The notes under the pieces were generated by a model, which ran no database searches, was not told the DNA's origin, and was given only the letters and a program-made list of their open reading frames with translations. A DNA stretch of 64,000 bases from Novipirellula galeiformis. GTDB lineage: Bacteria > Planctomycetota > Planctomycetia > Pirellulales > Pirellulaceae. Below are positions 46,519 to 55,851 of the stretch, piece by piece. Positions within the stretch are counted from its first letter, which is position 1; each line of letters opens with the position of its first letter. The translations under genes were made by a program, and so were the position numbers. The stretch spans positions 558,001-622,000 of the forward strand of contig NZ_SJPT01000002.1 of assembly GCF_007860095.1 (NCBI RefSeq), given 5' to 3'.

Positions 46519-47637
46519 ATGAAACGAAAACTCTTTCGAGCGTCAGTTCGCAGACTCGCGTTCTGTACCGCCTTCGCGGTGAGCAGCGTGACAGCGAATC
46601 TTGCTGTCGCAAAAGACCAAGCGGGACCGGCAACATCGGGGCACGCCGATAGCGGTGCAGAGAAGTCGAGCATTGATGCCGAAAATCTATACGACGCGGA
46701 TTTTGATGAGCACGTTGACCTGCGACTTTTCGGTGTTGCGTTCAGCACGCTTGACGCCAAGCTGATGACGGATGTGGCGCTGCAACTCCGCGAAGCCGAG
46801 TCCATCTTGGGGCGAAAACATAAGATGATCAGCGCGGATCAAATGCTGGAATTTGCAGCAAAAATGGCGGCAGAGGGAAAAGACGCCGTGACGATTGACC
46901 GGTTGATGCGTGTCGCGAAAGCATCCGGCAATACCGCTCGTGCTGAAGTGCTCGAGCAGATGAAGGGCCTTGCGGCTAACTCACGCGACCTCCGCAACGA
47001 TGCAATGTTCTCAGCGATGGACGTGCAACGAGGTGCGTTGGCGGCGTTTGCCAACTTGACGCTACAAATTCGTGCAGCGGAATTGTCCGGCAATAAGGAG
47101 ACTCTCGAAAGCTTGAAAAAGGCAATCGAGAAGCTCGAATCGCTGCGTGAGCCACAGCGGAATCGGCTCTATGGCTTGGTTGACGATGCAGTGAACTTGC
47201 TCGGAGATTCCGGTGGTGACAAGACGTCCGATTTGTTGCGGGCGCTCAATGGTGCTTCGCGGGACTTCTATCCAGGTGCTCCTGCGCCCCAAGCAGGTAC
47301 CACGATTGCGAATCAACAATCAGGCCAAGAACGGACCGCCGCAATCATCGTTGATCCGAACATCGGTCAGCCTAACCCAGGCGGATCTAACCAGATTTCC
47401 TACGCCACCGGCGGCATGCGATACATGCCATCACCATCGGGAGCCATCGTGCAGTCACACGGGCGTCTCGGGTCGATCCTGTTCGAGCCAGGCGACGTGA
47501 TCACTTCCGTAGGTGGTATTCCCGTCGGCTACGGCCAGACAGTCGATGGCGGAATCAATGCGGGCTACTTGACCGGAAACCGGACCGTCGTGGTCCGGGA
47601 TCGCAACTCCGGACGTGTTCTGACTCTTTACTTTTAG
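46519..47637 (+). CDS. Secreted helical protein with C-terminal PDZ-like domain
   Basis: 372 aa from MKRKLFRASVRRLAFCTAFAV (signal peptide to about 31); an AAAGGAAAC ribosome-binding-like stretch lies before 46519. Residues 45-240 are helical and clearly homologous to the next gene (DEHVDLRLFGVAFSTLDAK versus EQYVDLSELGAAWTYLDAE). Residues ~315-372 have a PDZ-like pattern, LGSILFEPGDVITSVGGIPV followed by VVVRDRNSGRVLTLYF. It could bind a protease or present substrates. First gene of the plus arm. Confidence 0.78.
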   Translation: MKRKLFRASVRRLAFCTAFAVSSVTANLAVAKDQAGPATSGHADSGAEKSSIDAENLYDADFDEHVDLRLFGVAFSTLDAKLMTDVALQLREAESILGRKHKMISADQMLEFAAKMAAEGKDAVTIDRLMRVAKASGNTARAEVLEQMKGLAANSRDLRNDAMFSAMDVQRGALAAFANLTLQIRAAELSGNKETLESLKKAIEKLESLREPQRNRLYGLVDDAVNLLGDSGGDKTSDLLRALNGASRDFYPGAPAPQAGTTIANQQSGQERTAAIIVDPNIGQPNPGGSNQISYATGGMRYMPSPSGAIVQSHGRLGSILFEPGDVITSVGGIPVGYGQTVDGGINAGYLTGNRTVVVRDRNSGRVLTLYF

Positions 47638-47689
47638 GCAACGGCTCCGAAAAAATTTCTAAAACACCCCCACTTAAAGAGAATTTACG

Positions 47690-48805
47690 ATGAAGACTTA
47701 TCTCCCGCTGGCAATGGCGGTAGTCGCCGCTCTTGCCATTTCCGCAAACGCGGATAGCGCCAAACCTCACGACAATGCTGACCAAGCGGCGTCCATTGAT
47801 GCGGCCATCGGCTTGATCGAGGAGACGCATGATCCGATCATCGAACAGTACGTGGACCTTTCAGAACTTGGTGCGGCATGGACCTACTTGGATGCAGAAA
47901 AGCTTGCCGAGATTGGGACCGGCTTAGCCAAGGCTGAGCGAATCTTGTTTCGCACGCACCCGGCAGTGACCGCAAGCGATGTGCTGAAAGTTGCCGTCCG
48001 AACCGCAGGAGTGACCAATAAGCCTGACGTACTCAAGGGGCTGCTTGAGTTTTCCAAAGAGACAAAGGACCAGTCTCTGACAGAGCAGATCGAGCTTTCC
48101 ATGCAACTGGCCGGAACCTCGCGTTCGGTTGCCCCGACCGTTTCACTCGACGACGTCACGATCGGTGCATTTTTGGCCTACAAGCAAGCCAAACTGGATC
48201 TCGACGCGGCCTTGGTCTTCGCCAGTCCAGAACGACTTGATGTACTTCGTGAAAAATTGAAGGTTTGGAACGAGAAAGAACCAAAGATCTGGGCCGACAT
48301 GCTAGAGCACGTTGAGCAAGAAGCTGCAACGATGAAGGCACTAGGTGCCCCTAGCCGCGGCGGCCCAGATGACATGTCGGAGGCCACGGAGGCATTGAAT
48401 CAGATCACGGCCGTTTCGCGGCGGTGGCCACAGCAACCAAGTTACGGTGGTCGACCAAGTTATGGTGGTCGACCAGGGTACGGTGGCAGACCAGGTTACG
48501 GTGGTCGACCAGGGAGTGGTGGCAGACCAGGGTATGGGGGCAGCAATTTCGGACAGCAAACCAACATCAACGCTTGGCAACAGCAACAGCTCGAATTCCA
48601 GCGACCAGGCGCGCTGTTAGTTGGTGGAATCCTGGGCGCCGTGGGGCAAGGCGTTGGCCAGAAAGATCCGCAAGCTGGGGCGATCTTAAATGGAATTGGA
48701 GGAACACTTCAGCTTCTGTCTCGCCCCCAAATCAACACGCAGGGCGGCATAAACATCAATCAGCAGGGCTACCAGAATCAGTGGGGAGGCGGGGGCTTCA
48801 ATTGA
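47690..48805 (+). CDS. Secreted helical protein, paralogue of previous gene, with YGGRP repeats
   Basis: 371 aa from MKTYLPLAMAVVAALAISANA (signal peptide). Residues 35-230 are homologous to the preceding gene. The C-terminal region has about six copies of a YGGRPG/S hexapeptide (about residues 250-285) and then a Gly/Gln/Asn-rich stretch (INAWQQQQLEFQRPGALLVGG). No PDZ domain. The gene starts 52 bp after the first, so tandem duplication with later loss or gain of the C-terminal domain is likely. Confidence 0.78.
   Translation: MKTYLPLAMAVVAALAISANADSAKPHDNADQAASIDAAIGLIEETHDPIIEQYVDLSELGAAWTYLDAEKLAEIGTGLAKAERILFRTHPAVTASDVLKVAVRTAGVTNKPDVLKGLLEFSKETKDQSLTEQIELSMQLAGTSRSVAPTVSLDDVTIGAFLAYKQAKLDLDAALVFASPERLDVLREKLKVWNEKEPKIWADMLEHVEQEAATMKALGAPSRGGPDDMSEATEALNQITAVSRRWPQQPSYGGRPSYGGRPGYGGRPGYGGRPGSGGRPGYGGSNFGQQTNINAWQQQQLEFQRPGALLVGGILGAVGQGVGQKDPQAGAILNGIGGTLQLLSRPQINTQGGININQQGYQNQWGGGGFN
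48440..48544. repeat. 18-bp coding tandem repeat
   Basis: Five units of 18 bp, beginning AGTTACGGTGGTCGACCA, and a partial sixth encode the YGGRP repeats of the second paralogue. Units differ mainly at synonymous or single positions, so the array is recent or kept homogeneous. Confidence 0.85.
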
Positions 48806-48987
48806 GCCAATCGCCGCCCGTAATTCAATCCGATCCTCAGCATTCTGCTGATGATCGGATTTTTTCTGAGTTGATCTGTCCGGTCCACTTCTCGATTTCG
48901 TCTATCTCGATGAAGGCGACGCGAACACCCGCAAATCCATGTTCCGATCGCCACGTAACTTTCACCTCAGTTCAAGGAAGCCTAGTT

Positions 48988-49377
48988 ATGAACCGTCTCT
49001 TTTTAACTTTCGCCATTGCTCTAAGCTCGCTTTGCCTGATGACAGAAACCACCTATGCACAATACGGAACTTCGAATTCGTCTTCATGGAACAGCAGCTA
49101 CTCCAAGAGTTGGGGCAGCAGCCAAGGTCTTGGGCCAAACGGATACTTCAATAACAACTTCTCAAGAGAACAATCGCAAGGATCGATGACCCAAAACAAC
49201 GGTTACACAACGCCTTGGGGTGGCGGCAACCGTGGCACGACCCAGCAATGGGGCTCCCAAAGGTCGTCGTTCAACAACTCGGGTTGGAGCCCATACAACG
49301 GCTCCTACAACAACAGCGGAGGATCGCAGAACGGATTCAACCGCGGGCGCAACTGGAACAACAACTGGGCGTGGTAA
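48988..49377 (+). CDS. Small secreted Asn/Ser/Gly/Trp-rich protein
   Basis: 129 aa from MNRLFLTFAIALSSLCLMTE (signal peptide to about 24). The mature part has few hydrophobics besides Trp and Tyr (SSSWNSSYSKSWGSS, TPWGGGNRGTTQQW, NWNNNWAW). No domain is recognised; the composition fits an unstructured surface or matrix protein. It shares the SSWxxSYSxSWG motif with the next protein, implying a common interaction or substrate site. The frame upstream is open but only the signal peptide is convincing. Confidence 0.72.
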   Translation: MNRLFLTFAIALSSLCLMTETTYAQYGTSNSSSWNSSYSKSWGSSQGLGPNGYFNNNFSREQSQGSMTQNNGYTTPWGGGNRGTTQQWGSQRSSFNNSGWSPYNGSYNNSGGSQNGFNRGRNWNNNWAW

Positions 49378-49483
49378 ACCCTACGATTTGATTAGCACCG
49401 CGTCGGACACCGAAGGTCGACGCGGTGCTTCGTCCCATTCAGACAAATGCCTGTCCAAACCATTCTCACGAAGGATTGAAACG

Positions 49484-50380
49484 ATGAAACGACTCCTATG
49501 TTTACTGGCCACAGCTAGCGTCGCCCTCACAGCAATCGCCGCCGATCCGCAATCCGAAAGCGAATCAAAAACCCAGGACGACGGCAAGGGAAACTCGAGT
49601 TGGTCGCACAGCTATTCAAACAGTTGGGGGGATCAACCGCCGATGGCCGGGCAATTCGGGGATCCTGGATGGAATTGGATGGGGCCGCCAACGGAGTTTA
49701 ACCCGATGACTGCACCACCGATGCCGAATTTCAATCACGGTTTCTATCCCGGATGGAACATGCCGATGCCAGGAGGACCAGGCCAACAGTATGCGAGCTC
49801 AACGAGATCAAACTCAATGTCCATCTCGGGTGCATCCGTCTTATCTGCACTCGGCAGTCTTCAGTTTTCAAGCCGACTTGAGATTCGGCTGACAGTCGCT
49901 GCGGCTGAAGCAATTCAGAACAGCGAAGCAAAAGTTTCTATCTCGGAAGTCAACAAAACACCGGTCGATTTGGCAAATAAGATGTTGTCCGGAACAGGAT
50001 GCGAGGCCCAGCGAGTCGATGACAAGCTGGTTATCCACAAGCAGGCCGAAAAAGTTGATGCCGCAAGCGTGTCAGACGCAACCCAGTCACTCAACACGAT
50101 CATGGTCGCAAAGGCACTTAAGAGTCCGGTCACGTTGACGATGCAGCAAACCCCGCTGCCATTCGTCACGCAGATGTTGCAAGGCATGACAGGCGTGACC
50201 ATCGAATTGCCTGAAGCGAATCGCAGCTTCTTTTACACGCCGCAACCGCGGATCGACGTAAATGCGAATCAAACGCCGCTTTCTGAAGTGCTCGAGTCGG
50301 TTGCCAAGCAAATCGACGCTGAGCTAGATGTTTCCGGCGGGCGAGTCCGGTTGCGATCCAAAGACGCGACAACCAATTAG
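49484..50380 (+). CDS. Secreted protein with SWG motif and two STN-like domains
   Basis: 298 aa from MKRLLCLLATASVALTAIAA. After the signal peptide comes SSWSHSYSNSWGDQ, like the previous gene, then a Pro/Met-rich linker (about 55-105). Two short alpha/beta modules follow: VSISEVNKTPVDLANKMLSG with AQRVDDKLVI (about 145-190) and LTMQQTPLPFVTQMLQGMTG followed by VNANQTPLSEVLESVAKQID (about 220-290). Both match the STN (secretin/TonB short N-terminal) domain pattern, but no secretin or receptor barrel is attached. It may anchor the cluster's products at the envelope or sense a signal. Confidence 0.72.
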   Translation: MKRLLCLLATASVALTAIAADPQSESESKTQDDGKGNSSWSHSYSNSWGDQPPMAGQFGDPGWNWMGPPTEFNPMTAPPMPNFNHGFYPGWNMPMPGGPGQQYASSTRSNSMSISGASVLSALGSLQFSSRLEIRLTVAAAEAIQNSEAKVSISEVNKTPVDLANKMLSGTGCEAQRVDDKLVIHKQAEKVDAASVSDATQSLNTIMVAKALKSPVTLTMQQTPLPFVTQMLQGMTGVTIELPEANRSFFYTPQPRIDVNANQTPLSEVLESVAKQIDAELDVSGGRVRLRSKDATTN

Positions 50381-50489
50381 GTGGTCGGCTCGATCCGGTT
50401 ACGTGCGAGCGGCGACCGTTCGGACTGCAGCCGCTAATCCACTCTGATTTCGTTTTTTTCTTGCTCAGCTTTGCTCCGAGGTAAACAAG

Positions 50490-53400
50490 ATGTGCCGCAC
50501 CATTCAGAGACTCTTCTGTGCGTTTGCCCTACTGGCTGTTGGGCAGGGTACTTCAAAAGCCCAGGAGACAATTGAATCGTCACTTCGTCAGCTCAATGGC
50601 GAGGTTCGACAAATCAGCGGACCTTCGCGGCGAATGGGGGGCAGTGCAGCCACGAAAGGGCTGCCAGAACAGCTGAGTCTTTCAATGCAGGGTGGATCGG
50701 TGATCGTCAGCGAGACGGACGCTGCCGGTTCGTTGCTTTCAATCTTCCGAACTTATGATGGCGAGAAGCTGCGTCTAGGAGGTAGTGAGTCGACGCTCGC
50801 CGGCGTGACGCGTGCTTTGACTGGTAATTCGCCTGCGAACGAAACACTCTCGATCGCTTCAGCGCCAGTTGGGTTGGCTCAACTGTTGGGCCAATCCGTT
50901 TTCCGCGGTACGTCGATGGTGACTCCTTCGGCTGGTTGCCGTTTGCTGTCCGGGACGCCAACGTTTCGTCGCGCAAGCGATGATGGTACTCCGCTTCAGC
51001 ATGCCGCAGTCGAGGTTCGCAACAGAAACCGAATCGTTTTAGAGTTCACGTTTTCGGGTGAGTCAGCCTCGATCACATTCGATCAGATTCGAAGACAATC
51101 GGAGAAGCCGATAGCTGCACTGCAACCGGGGCAATACAGCATGATGGTTGATGGTAAACCGGCTGGCGGTTTTACCGTTGAAGACTCGGAAATCGCGGAT
51201 TGGATCAATGAACCATCCAAGACGATGGCGGAATTTTGCAAGGACCAACAGCAGACCGCCGCAATTTTCCGAATCGAGTCGTTGCTTTCGCAACTGGACG
51301 AAAATGGCAATCCAGCTCCGTACCTTTGCGACGCTCTTGATCTGGTCGAAACGATTCGGCCCCTGACGCCTTACTTAGGCAACATCCGCAATCGAATTCT
51401 TGCGAAGCTTGGCCATCCCGCTGATTCCGCTCCCAACCCGTCGGGTGTGGGAATCGAGTCCATTGACGACATTCGTTCCTTGCTGACGCTTGGGTATTGG
51501 TCTAAGGCGAAAGATGCCGCCGAAGCCATTATCCAAGCCGACAAACGCTCAAAGAGGGAAGTGAATCTTGCAAAACTCTATTTGGCAGTTGCTCAAGGAG
51601 AAGCGGCAACGGGGCGAATCGAATCCATTGACGACACTCGAAACCTCTTCATCGAAGCAATCACCAGTCTCGGGGAATCCGACCGCCACGACGCGTTCCG
51701 AGCCCACAACAACTTTGCGAACTATCTCGCTGGCAAGGCTCAGTCTCGTATCTACAACTATGCCATTCAATCAGCCGCGGAAGTTGAGAGCCCTCTCTTG
51801 ACCGCGCTGTGGTATTGGAAGCAAGCCGACGACCAATTCACCAACGCGGTCCAATTCAGCGATGCAGCCTCCCCGGCGGACGTTGCCGCTTTGTCGCTCA
51901 ATCAAGCTCGTCTCTATTCGACCCTTGGCGACTTCGCACGCAACCTCTTTGCCGAAGGCGATTCGCTTAAAGCAATCATTGATTTCGCTGATGCGGCGAC
52001 CTCCAAATACGCACATTTGGCAGGTCAAGCGGCAGAGGTGGAGCCGCTTGTCGCCGCGTCGGCCGCTGAAACGCTCGCGAACATTGCCTACCGGCGTGGG
52101 GAGATCGACAAGGCATTGGCGAACTTGACCGATGCAATCCAGGGATATCAAGCGACTGGATCATTGGCCGGCTTGGCGAGCTGTAATCGGACCATTGGAC
52201 TAATGCGAGCCAACGCAGACGACGGTCCCACGGCCCGCAAGCATCTGATGATCGCGGTGGAAATCAGCGAATTGCTGCGAGAGCAACTGGGATTAAGCGA
52301 TGCCGGGCAAGACCGTGCCGGGTACTTCGCCAAGCATGCTTACACAAATGAACGTTTGATCGGCCTGCTAGTCGCAGCGGGCGAGCCACGAAAGGCTCTG
52401 GAGATCGCCGAGCGATCGAAGGCACAGACGTTTGAAGACCTCTTGAAGCAGCGCCAAAAAAGAGATTCCGACTCGCCCGCCGACGATATCATCCCCCTGC
52501 TTGATGAAGCCATTGATTCGCTCGGCAACAATACCGTCGCCATCGAATACTTCGTTGGCGGCAAGGATGTCTTCGCATTTGTTGTTGAAGATGGCGAGGT
52601 CACCGCCCACCGCCTGGTCGGTTCGGATGGTTCGCCATTGCTCGCCAGCGAATTGATCTCAAGGACCAGGGAGTTCCTTTCGCGGATGGAAGGACGCGCT
52701 CGACGAATGATTGTCGAAGCGAGAACGCCCAATGGTTTTGACAAAAATTGGCAACACGAACTTCACCGTTACTACTTGGAATTGATTCCCTCAGAAGCAA
52801 GAGAGTCGGTGGCGGAGGCTGAATTGTTGGTGGTCATCCCCCATCACATCCTGCATTACTTCCCGTTCGCAGCTTTGGTCACCAAAGTTGATAAGCAGGA
52901 AGTGACGAAGTTCCAGCTCCCCCAGCCAACCTTTTTAATCGAATCAGGAGCTGACATCACTGCGGCTCCTTCACTACGCACCTACGCATTTATGGCTGAC
53001 AGTTCGTCGTCAGTCGAAGTGGCCAATGCAATCGGGATTTCGGAATTCGATGGTGCGCCCCGTCTTCCGGGCGTCGAAACGGATCTGGCGAATTACCAGG
53101 AGGTGTTCGGTGAATCGGTGGGAAAGTTGCTTGTTGGCAAGCCGATCACCGAAAGCCAGATCATGTCGGCCATGGAAGATGAAGGCCTCTTGTTCATCGG
53201 CACCCACGGAAAGAATGAAGCGGACCTTCCGCTGAATAGTTTCTTGCTCTGTGACGCTGACAAGGAATCCGATGGTCAGTTGACCGCACGCGAAATCTTT
53301 GATTCGGCGATCGGGTCTGAGGCAATCATCATGAGCGCGTGTTACTCAGGCCTTGCCGACCGTTCGCCTCTACCCGGTGACGATCTCTTTGGTCTTCAAC

Positions 53401-53660
53401 GTGCCATGTTGCAAGCAGGTTCGCGTTCAATCGTCTCCGGTTTGTGGGATGTCTATGATGACACAGCACCACTGTTAATGCGATCGACGATGAAGCACTT
53501 TGCCGATGGAGACACACTGCGGCGTTCCTTGGCTCTGGCTCAACGAAACTTCGTCGCGGATCGCAAAGCCAAAGGGCCCAAAGATCTCTGGATTCATCCT
53601 TACTTTTGGGCAGTCTACAACTGCAGCGGTTCAGGTCATACGATTCTACGAGCTCGATAG
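50490..53660 (+). CDS. TPR-CHAT protease, secreted
   Basis: 1056 aa. A signal peptide (MCRTIQRLFCAFALLAVGQG) precedes a beta-rich region (about 30-250), then TPR-like helical repeats (~320-640; LANIAYRRGEIDKALANLTD, AGEPRKALEIAERSKA) and a C-terminal CHAT domain (~660-1050). The CHAT dyad is intact: His906 in FIGTHGKN and Cys951 in MSACYSG. CHAT proteases are caspase relatives controlled by their repeats. The stop is only 16 bp from the next gene, so they share a transcript. Confidence 0.92.
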   Translation: MCRTIQRLFCAFALLAVGQGTSKAQETIESSLRQLNGEVRQISGPSRRMGGSAATKGLPEQLSLSMQGGSVIVSETDAAGSLLSIFRTYDGEKLRLGGSESTLAGVTRALTGNSPANETLSIASAPVGLAQLLGQSVFRGTSMVTPSAGCRLLSGTPTFRRASDDGTPLQHAAVEVRNRNRIVLEFTFSGESASITFDQIRRQSEKPIAALQPGQYSMMVDGKPAGGFTVEDSEIADWINEPSKTMAEFCKDQQQTAAIFRIESLLSQLDENGNPAPYLCDALDLVETIRPLTPYLGNIRNRILAKLGHPADSAPNPSGVGIESIDDIRSLLTLGYWSKAKDAAEAIIQADKRSKREVNLAKLYLAVAQGEAATGRIESIDDTRNLFIEAITSLGESDRHDAFRAHNNFANYLAGKAQSRIYNYAIQSAAEVESPLLTALWYWKQADDQFTNAVQFSDAASPADVAALSLNQARLYSTLGDFARNLFAEGDSLKAIIDFADAATSKYAHLAGQAAEVEPLVAASAAETLANIAYRRGEIDKALANLTDAIQGYQATGSLAGLASCNRTIGLMRANADDGPTARKHLMIAVEISELLREQLGLSDAGQDRAGYFAKHAYTNERLIGLLVAAGEPRKALEIAERSKAQTFEDLLKQRQKRDSDSPADDIIPLLDEAIDSLGNNTVAIEYFVGGKDVFAFVVEDGEVTAHRLVGSDGSPLLASELISRTREFLSRMEGRARRMIVEARTPNGFDKNWQHELHRYYLELIPSEARESVAEAELLVVIPHHILHYFPFAALVTKVDKQEVTKFQLPQPTFLIESGADITAAPSLRTYAFMADSSSSVEVANAIGISEFDGAPRLPGVETDLANYQEVFGESVGKLLVGKPITESQIMSAMEDEGLLFIGTHGKNEADLPLNSFLLCDADKESDGQLTAREIFDSAIGSEAIIMSACYSGLADRSPLPGDDLFGLQRAMLQAGSRSIVSGLWDVYDDTAPLLMRSTMKHFADGDTLRRSLALAQRNFVADRKAKGPKDLWIHPYFWAVYNCSGSGHTILRAR

Positions 53661-53676
53661 TATTAAGGGGGCTGAA

Positions 53677-55851
53677 ATGTTGTCGCCAAAAATTCTCGTC
53701 ATTGCGATTGCGTTGTTTCTTGGATCCACGACCGTCACCTCCGCGGCCGGGCCGGCCCAGTTTGCTTTGCTCGTTGGTGCAGGCGAGTATCGACATTTGC
53801 CTAAGTCGAATCAGCTGGGCGGAACAACCAATGATGTCCGTTTGATGCGGGAACTGCTTCAAAGTCGTTTTGGTTTTCAAGCCGGCGATATTCAAACGTT
53901 GGAAGGTGATTCCGCAACCGGGGATGGAATCCGCTCTGCGTTCGAACGTATCATCCAGGCCCTTCAAGAGTTGCCGGACGAAAACAAGCCGGCGCAGGTC
54001 GTGTTTCATTTCAGTGGTCATGGCGGGCAACTTCCAGATCAGGAAAGCGAGGGCCGCGATGAAACCGATGGGCTCGATGAAACGCTTGTGCCTACCGATG
54101 CCACCATGGTGGGAGGCGAAGAGGACATCCGTGACGACGAACTCAATCGCCTAGCACATATGATTTGCGATCAAGGACAAGCAAACCTTTGGATCGTGCT
54201 TGATTGCTGCCACAGCGGAACCGGGACGCGTGGTGTCCAAAAAATGGGCGTTCCGGGGCTGGTCGGCTACCGCGCATTGCGTCGAGATGTCAAACCGACA
54301 ACAACACCTATGGCGCCGATCGTCAACACGTTACCAGAAGGAGCCGTTGCACTGTACGCCTGTCGCGATCACGAACTTGCACCGGAGTACTTCGATGGAC
54401 AACTTCGATATGGTTTGCTGACGCGTTTCCTGACGGGTGTTTTGCAAGACAGCCCGGAAGGATCGAGGATCAGCTATACCGGTTTGCGAGATGCGATCGC
54501 GGCGCGATACCGACAAGATCGCCAAATCGGCGCTTCGGCTCCCGTTCCGCAGGTGGAGGGCAACGCCAAGCTTCTTGATGCGGGGGTGCTTGGCAGCGGT
54601 CTGATTCCCTCTCCCCGATACTGGAAAGTCGACGCCGCGTCCTCAAGCCCAACGCTAGTTGCCGGCGCATTTCACGGAATCGCCAAGAATGCAATTTATC
54701 GGCTGCACGAATCACCGGAACAGATCGGGAATAGCATGAATGAACACACCGAGTCAGAGACGGGTTTTGCAAGGACCACAAAGGTCGAAGCGGCGACTAG
54801 TTCGTTGGAATTTGTTCGTTGGGATGGGAAGAAATGGCAACCATCGCAGTGGCCGAAGAATCTCAAACGAGCTTACGCTACGCTCGATTCGCGAGGCGAT
54901 AACGACTTTGGGTTGCGAGTTCTGGTACGCGAGGTTGTTGAATCCAACCGCGAGAGAACACTGAACCTCGAGTCGCTTTCACCCCCGTTGCAGACAATCT
55001 TCGTCAAAAATGATGGTCAACAACGAACGGACGACTGGCTTAGTTTGGTCGAAGCCCCGTACGAAGCAGATGTGATTGTCAAGATTGCCGGCGACCAAAT
55101 GGCTGCGTTCAACGCAGCCGGACACTGCTCCTGGCACGCCGACGATCAACCGCATGAAGGAAACGCTTTGTTTGGCGGCTGGGGGCCAATTGACCTCCGT
55201 GACGACAACGCTGCGGAACAATCACTTCACTTGCTTCGGCGAATCGCGAAGGCAAGGAATCTATTGCGTGTCGCCGCTCACGGAGATTCAGGCGGTATTC
55301 GTCCAATCCGAATTGGGATTGAGTTGCTGGCTCACGATCAAAACAATTCTGAAGCGGCTCCAGAATCCTGGCCGAATTCAACTCCAGGGAAATTGCCGGG
55401 TGCCTATGCAATGCGAAGCGGCGATTGCTACAAGTACCGAATCCGTAACGATGGAAACGAGCCCGTTTACGTTTCGGTTTTGCATCTCAATTCAGACATG
55501 GGCATCGAGCAAGTATTTCCCTACCAAGCGGGATCCGAGATCGAGGGTGCGGACGACACGCAAATCCGCCCTGGAGAAAGTCGAATCGAAGGGCCGTTTC
55601 AGTGCAACGGAATCGGTGCGTCAAGTTTTGGACAACGATACACGGTGGTCCTCGCTACGGCGAAACCGAACAGCTTTTACATGCTTGTCCAACCAAGTCT
55701 GCCAAAGGTCCGAACTTTTGGTGAAGCTGACTCTCTGTCTGACATCTTGATGTCGGGAGCCTACTTCAAGACGCGGTCACGTCGCCGTCCGGTCAAGCTT
55801 TTCGACAATTCCTGGGGCTCGGCGATCGTGCAGTGGGTCGTTCAGCCTTGA
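53677..55851 (+). CDS. Metacaspase-like protease (peptidase C14), secreted
   Basis: 724 aa from MLSPKILVIAIALFLGSTTV (signal peptide). The caspase-fold domain (about 25-310) has HFSGHGGQ with His115, DETDGLDETLVPTD, and LDCCHSG with Cys178, the metacaspase-type pair. The remaining 400 residues are beta-rich; near 575-700 GDCYKYRIRNDGNEPVYVSV to QVFPYQAGS resembles a DUF4384 ligand domain. That domain resembles the outside part of the kinase. It completes the plus-strand arm and differs clearly from the caspase at 40158-43601. Confidence 0.92.
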   Translation: MLSPKILVIAIALFLGSTTVTSAAGPAQFALLVGAGEYRHLPKSNQLGGTTNDVRLMRELLQSRFGFQAGDIQTLEGDSATGDGIRSAFERIIQALQELPDENKPAQVVFHFSGHGGQLPDQESEGRDETDGLDETLVPTDATMVGGEEDIRDDELNRLAHMICDQGQANLWIVLDCCHSGTGTRGVQKMGVPGLVGYRALRRDVKPTTTPMAPIVNTLPEGAVALYACRDHELAPEYFDGQLRYGLLTRFLTGVLQDSPEGSRISYTGLRDAIAARYRQDRQIGASAPVPQVEGNAKLLDAGVLGSGLIPSPRYWKVDAASSSPTLVAGAFHGIAKNAIYRLHESPEQIGNSMNEHTESETGFARTTKVEAATSSLEFVRWDGKKWQPSQWPKNLKRAYATLDSRGDNDFGLRVLVREVVESNRERTLNLESLSPPLQTIFVKNDGQQRTDDWLSLVEAPYEADVIVKIAGDQMAAFNAAGHCSWHADDQPHEGNALFGGWGPIDLRDDNAAEQSLHLLRRIAKARNLLRVAAHGDSGGIRPIRIGIELLAHDQNNSEAAPESWPNSTPGKLPGAYAMRSGDCYKYRIRNDGNEPVYVSVLHLNSDMGIEQVFPYQAGSEIEGADDTQIRPGESRIEGPFQCNGIGASSFGQRYTVVLATAKPNSFYMLVQPSLPKVRTFGEADSLSDILMSGAYFKTRSRRRPVKLFDNSWGSAIVQWVVQP

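Noticed and set aside
53329-54030. 233-aa minus-strand ORF across the CHAT and metacaspase junction
   Set aside because: It is antisense to two well-supported genes and has no recognisable content.
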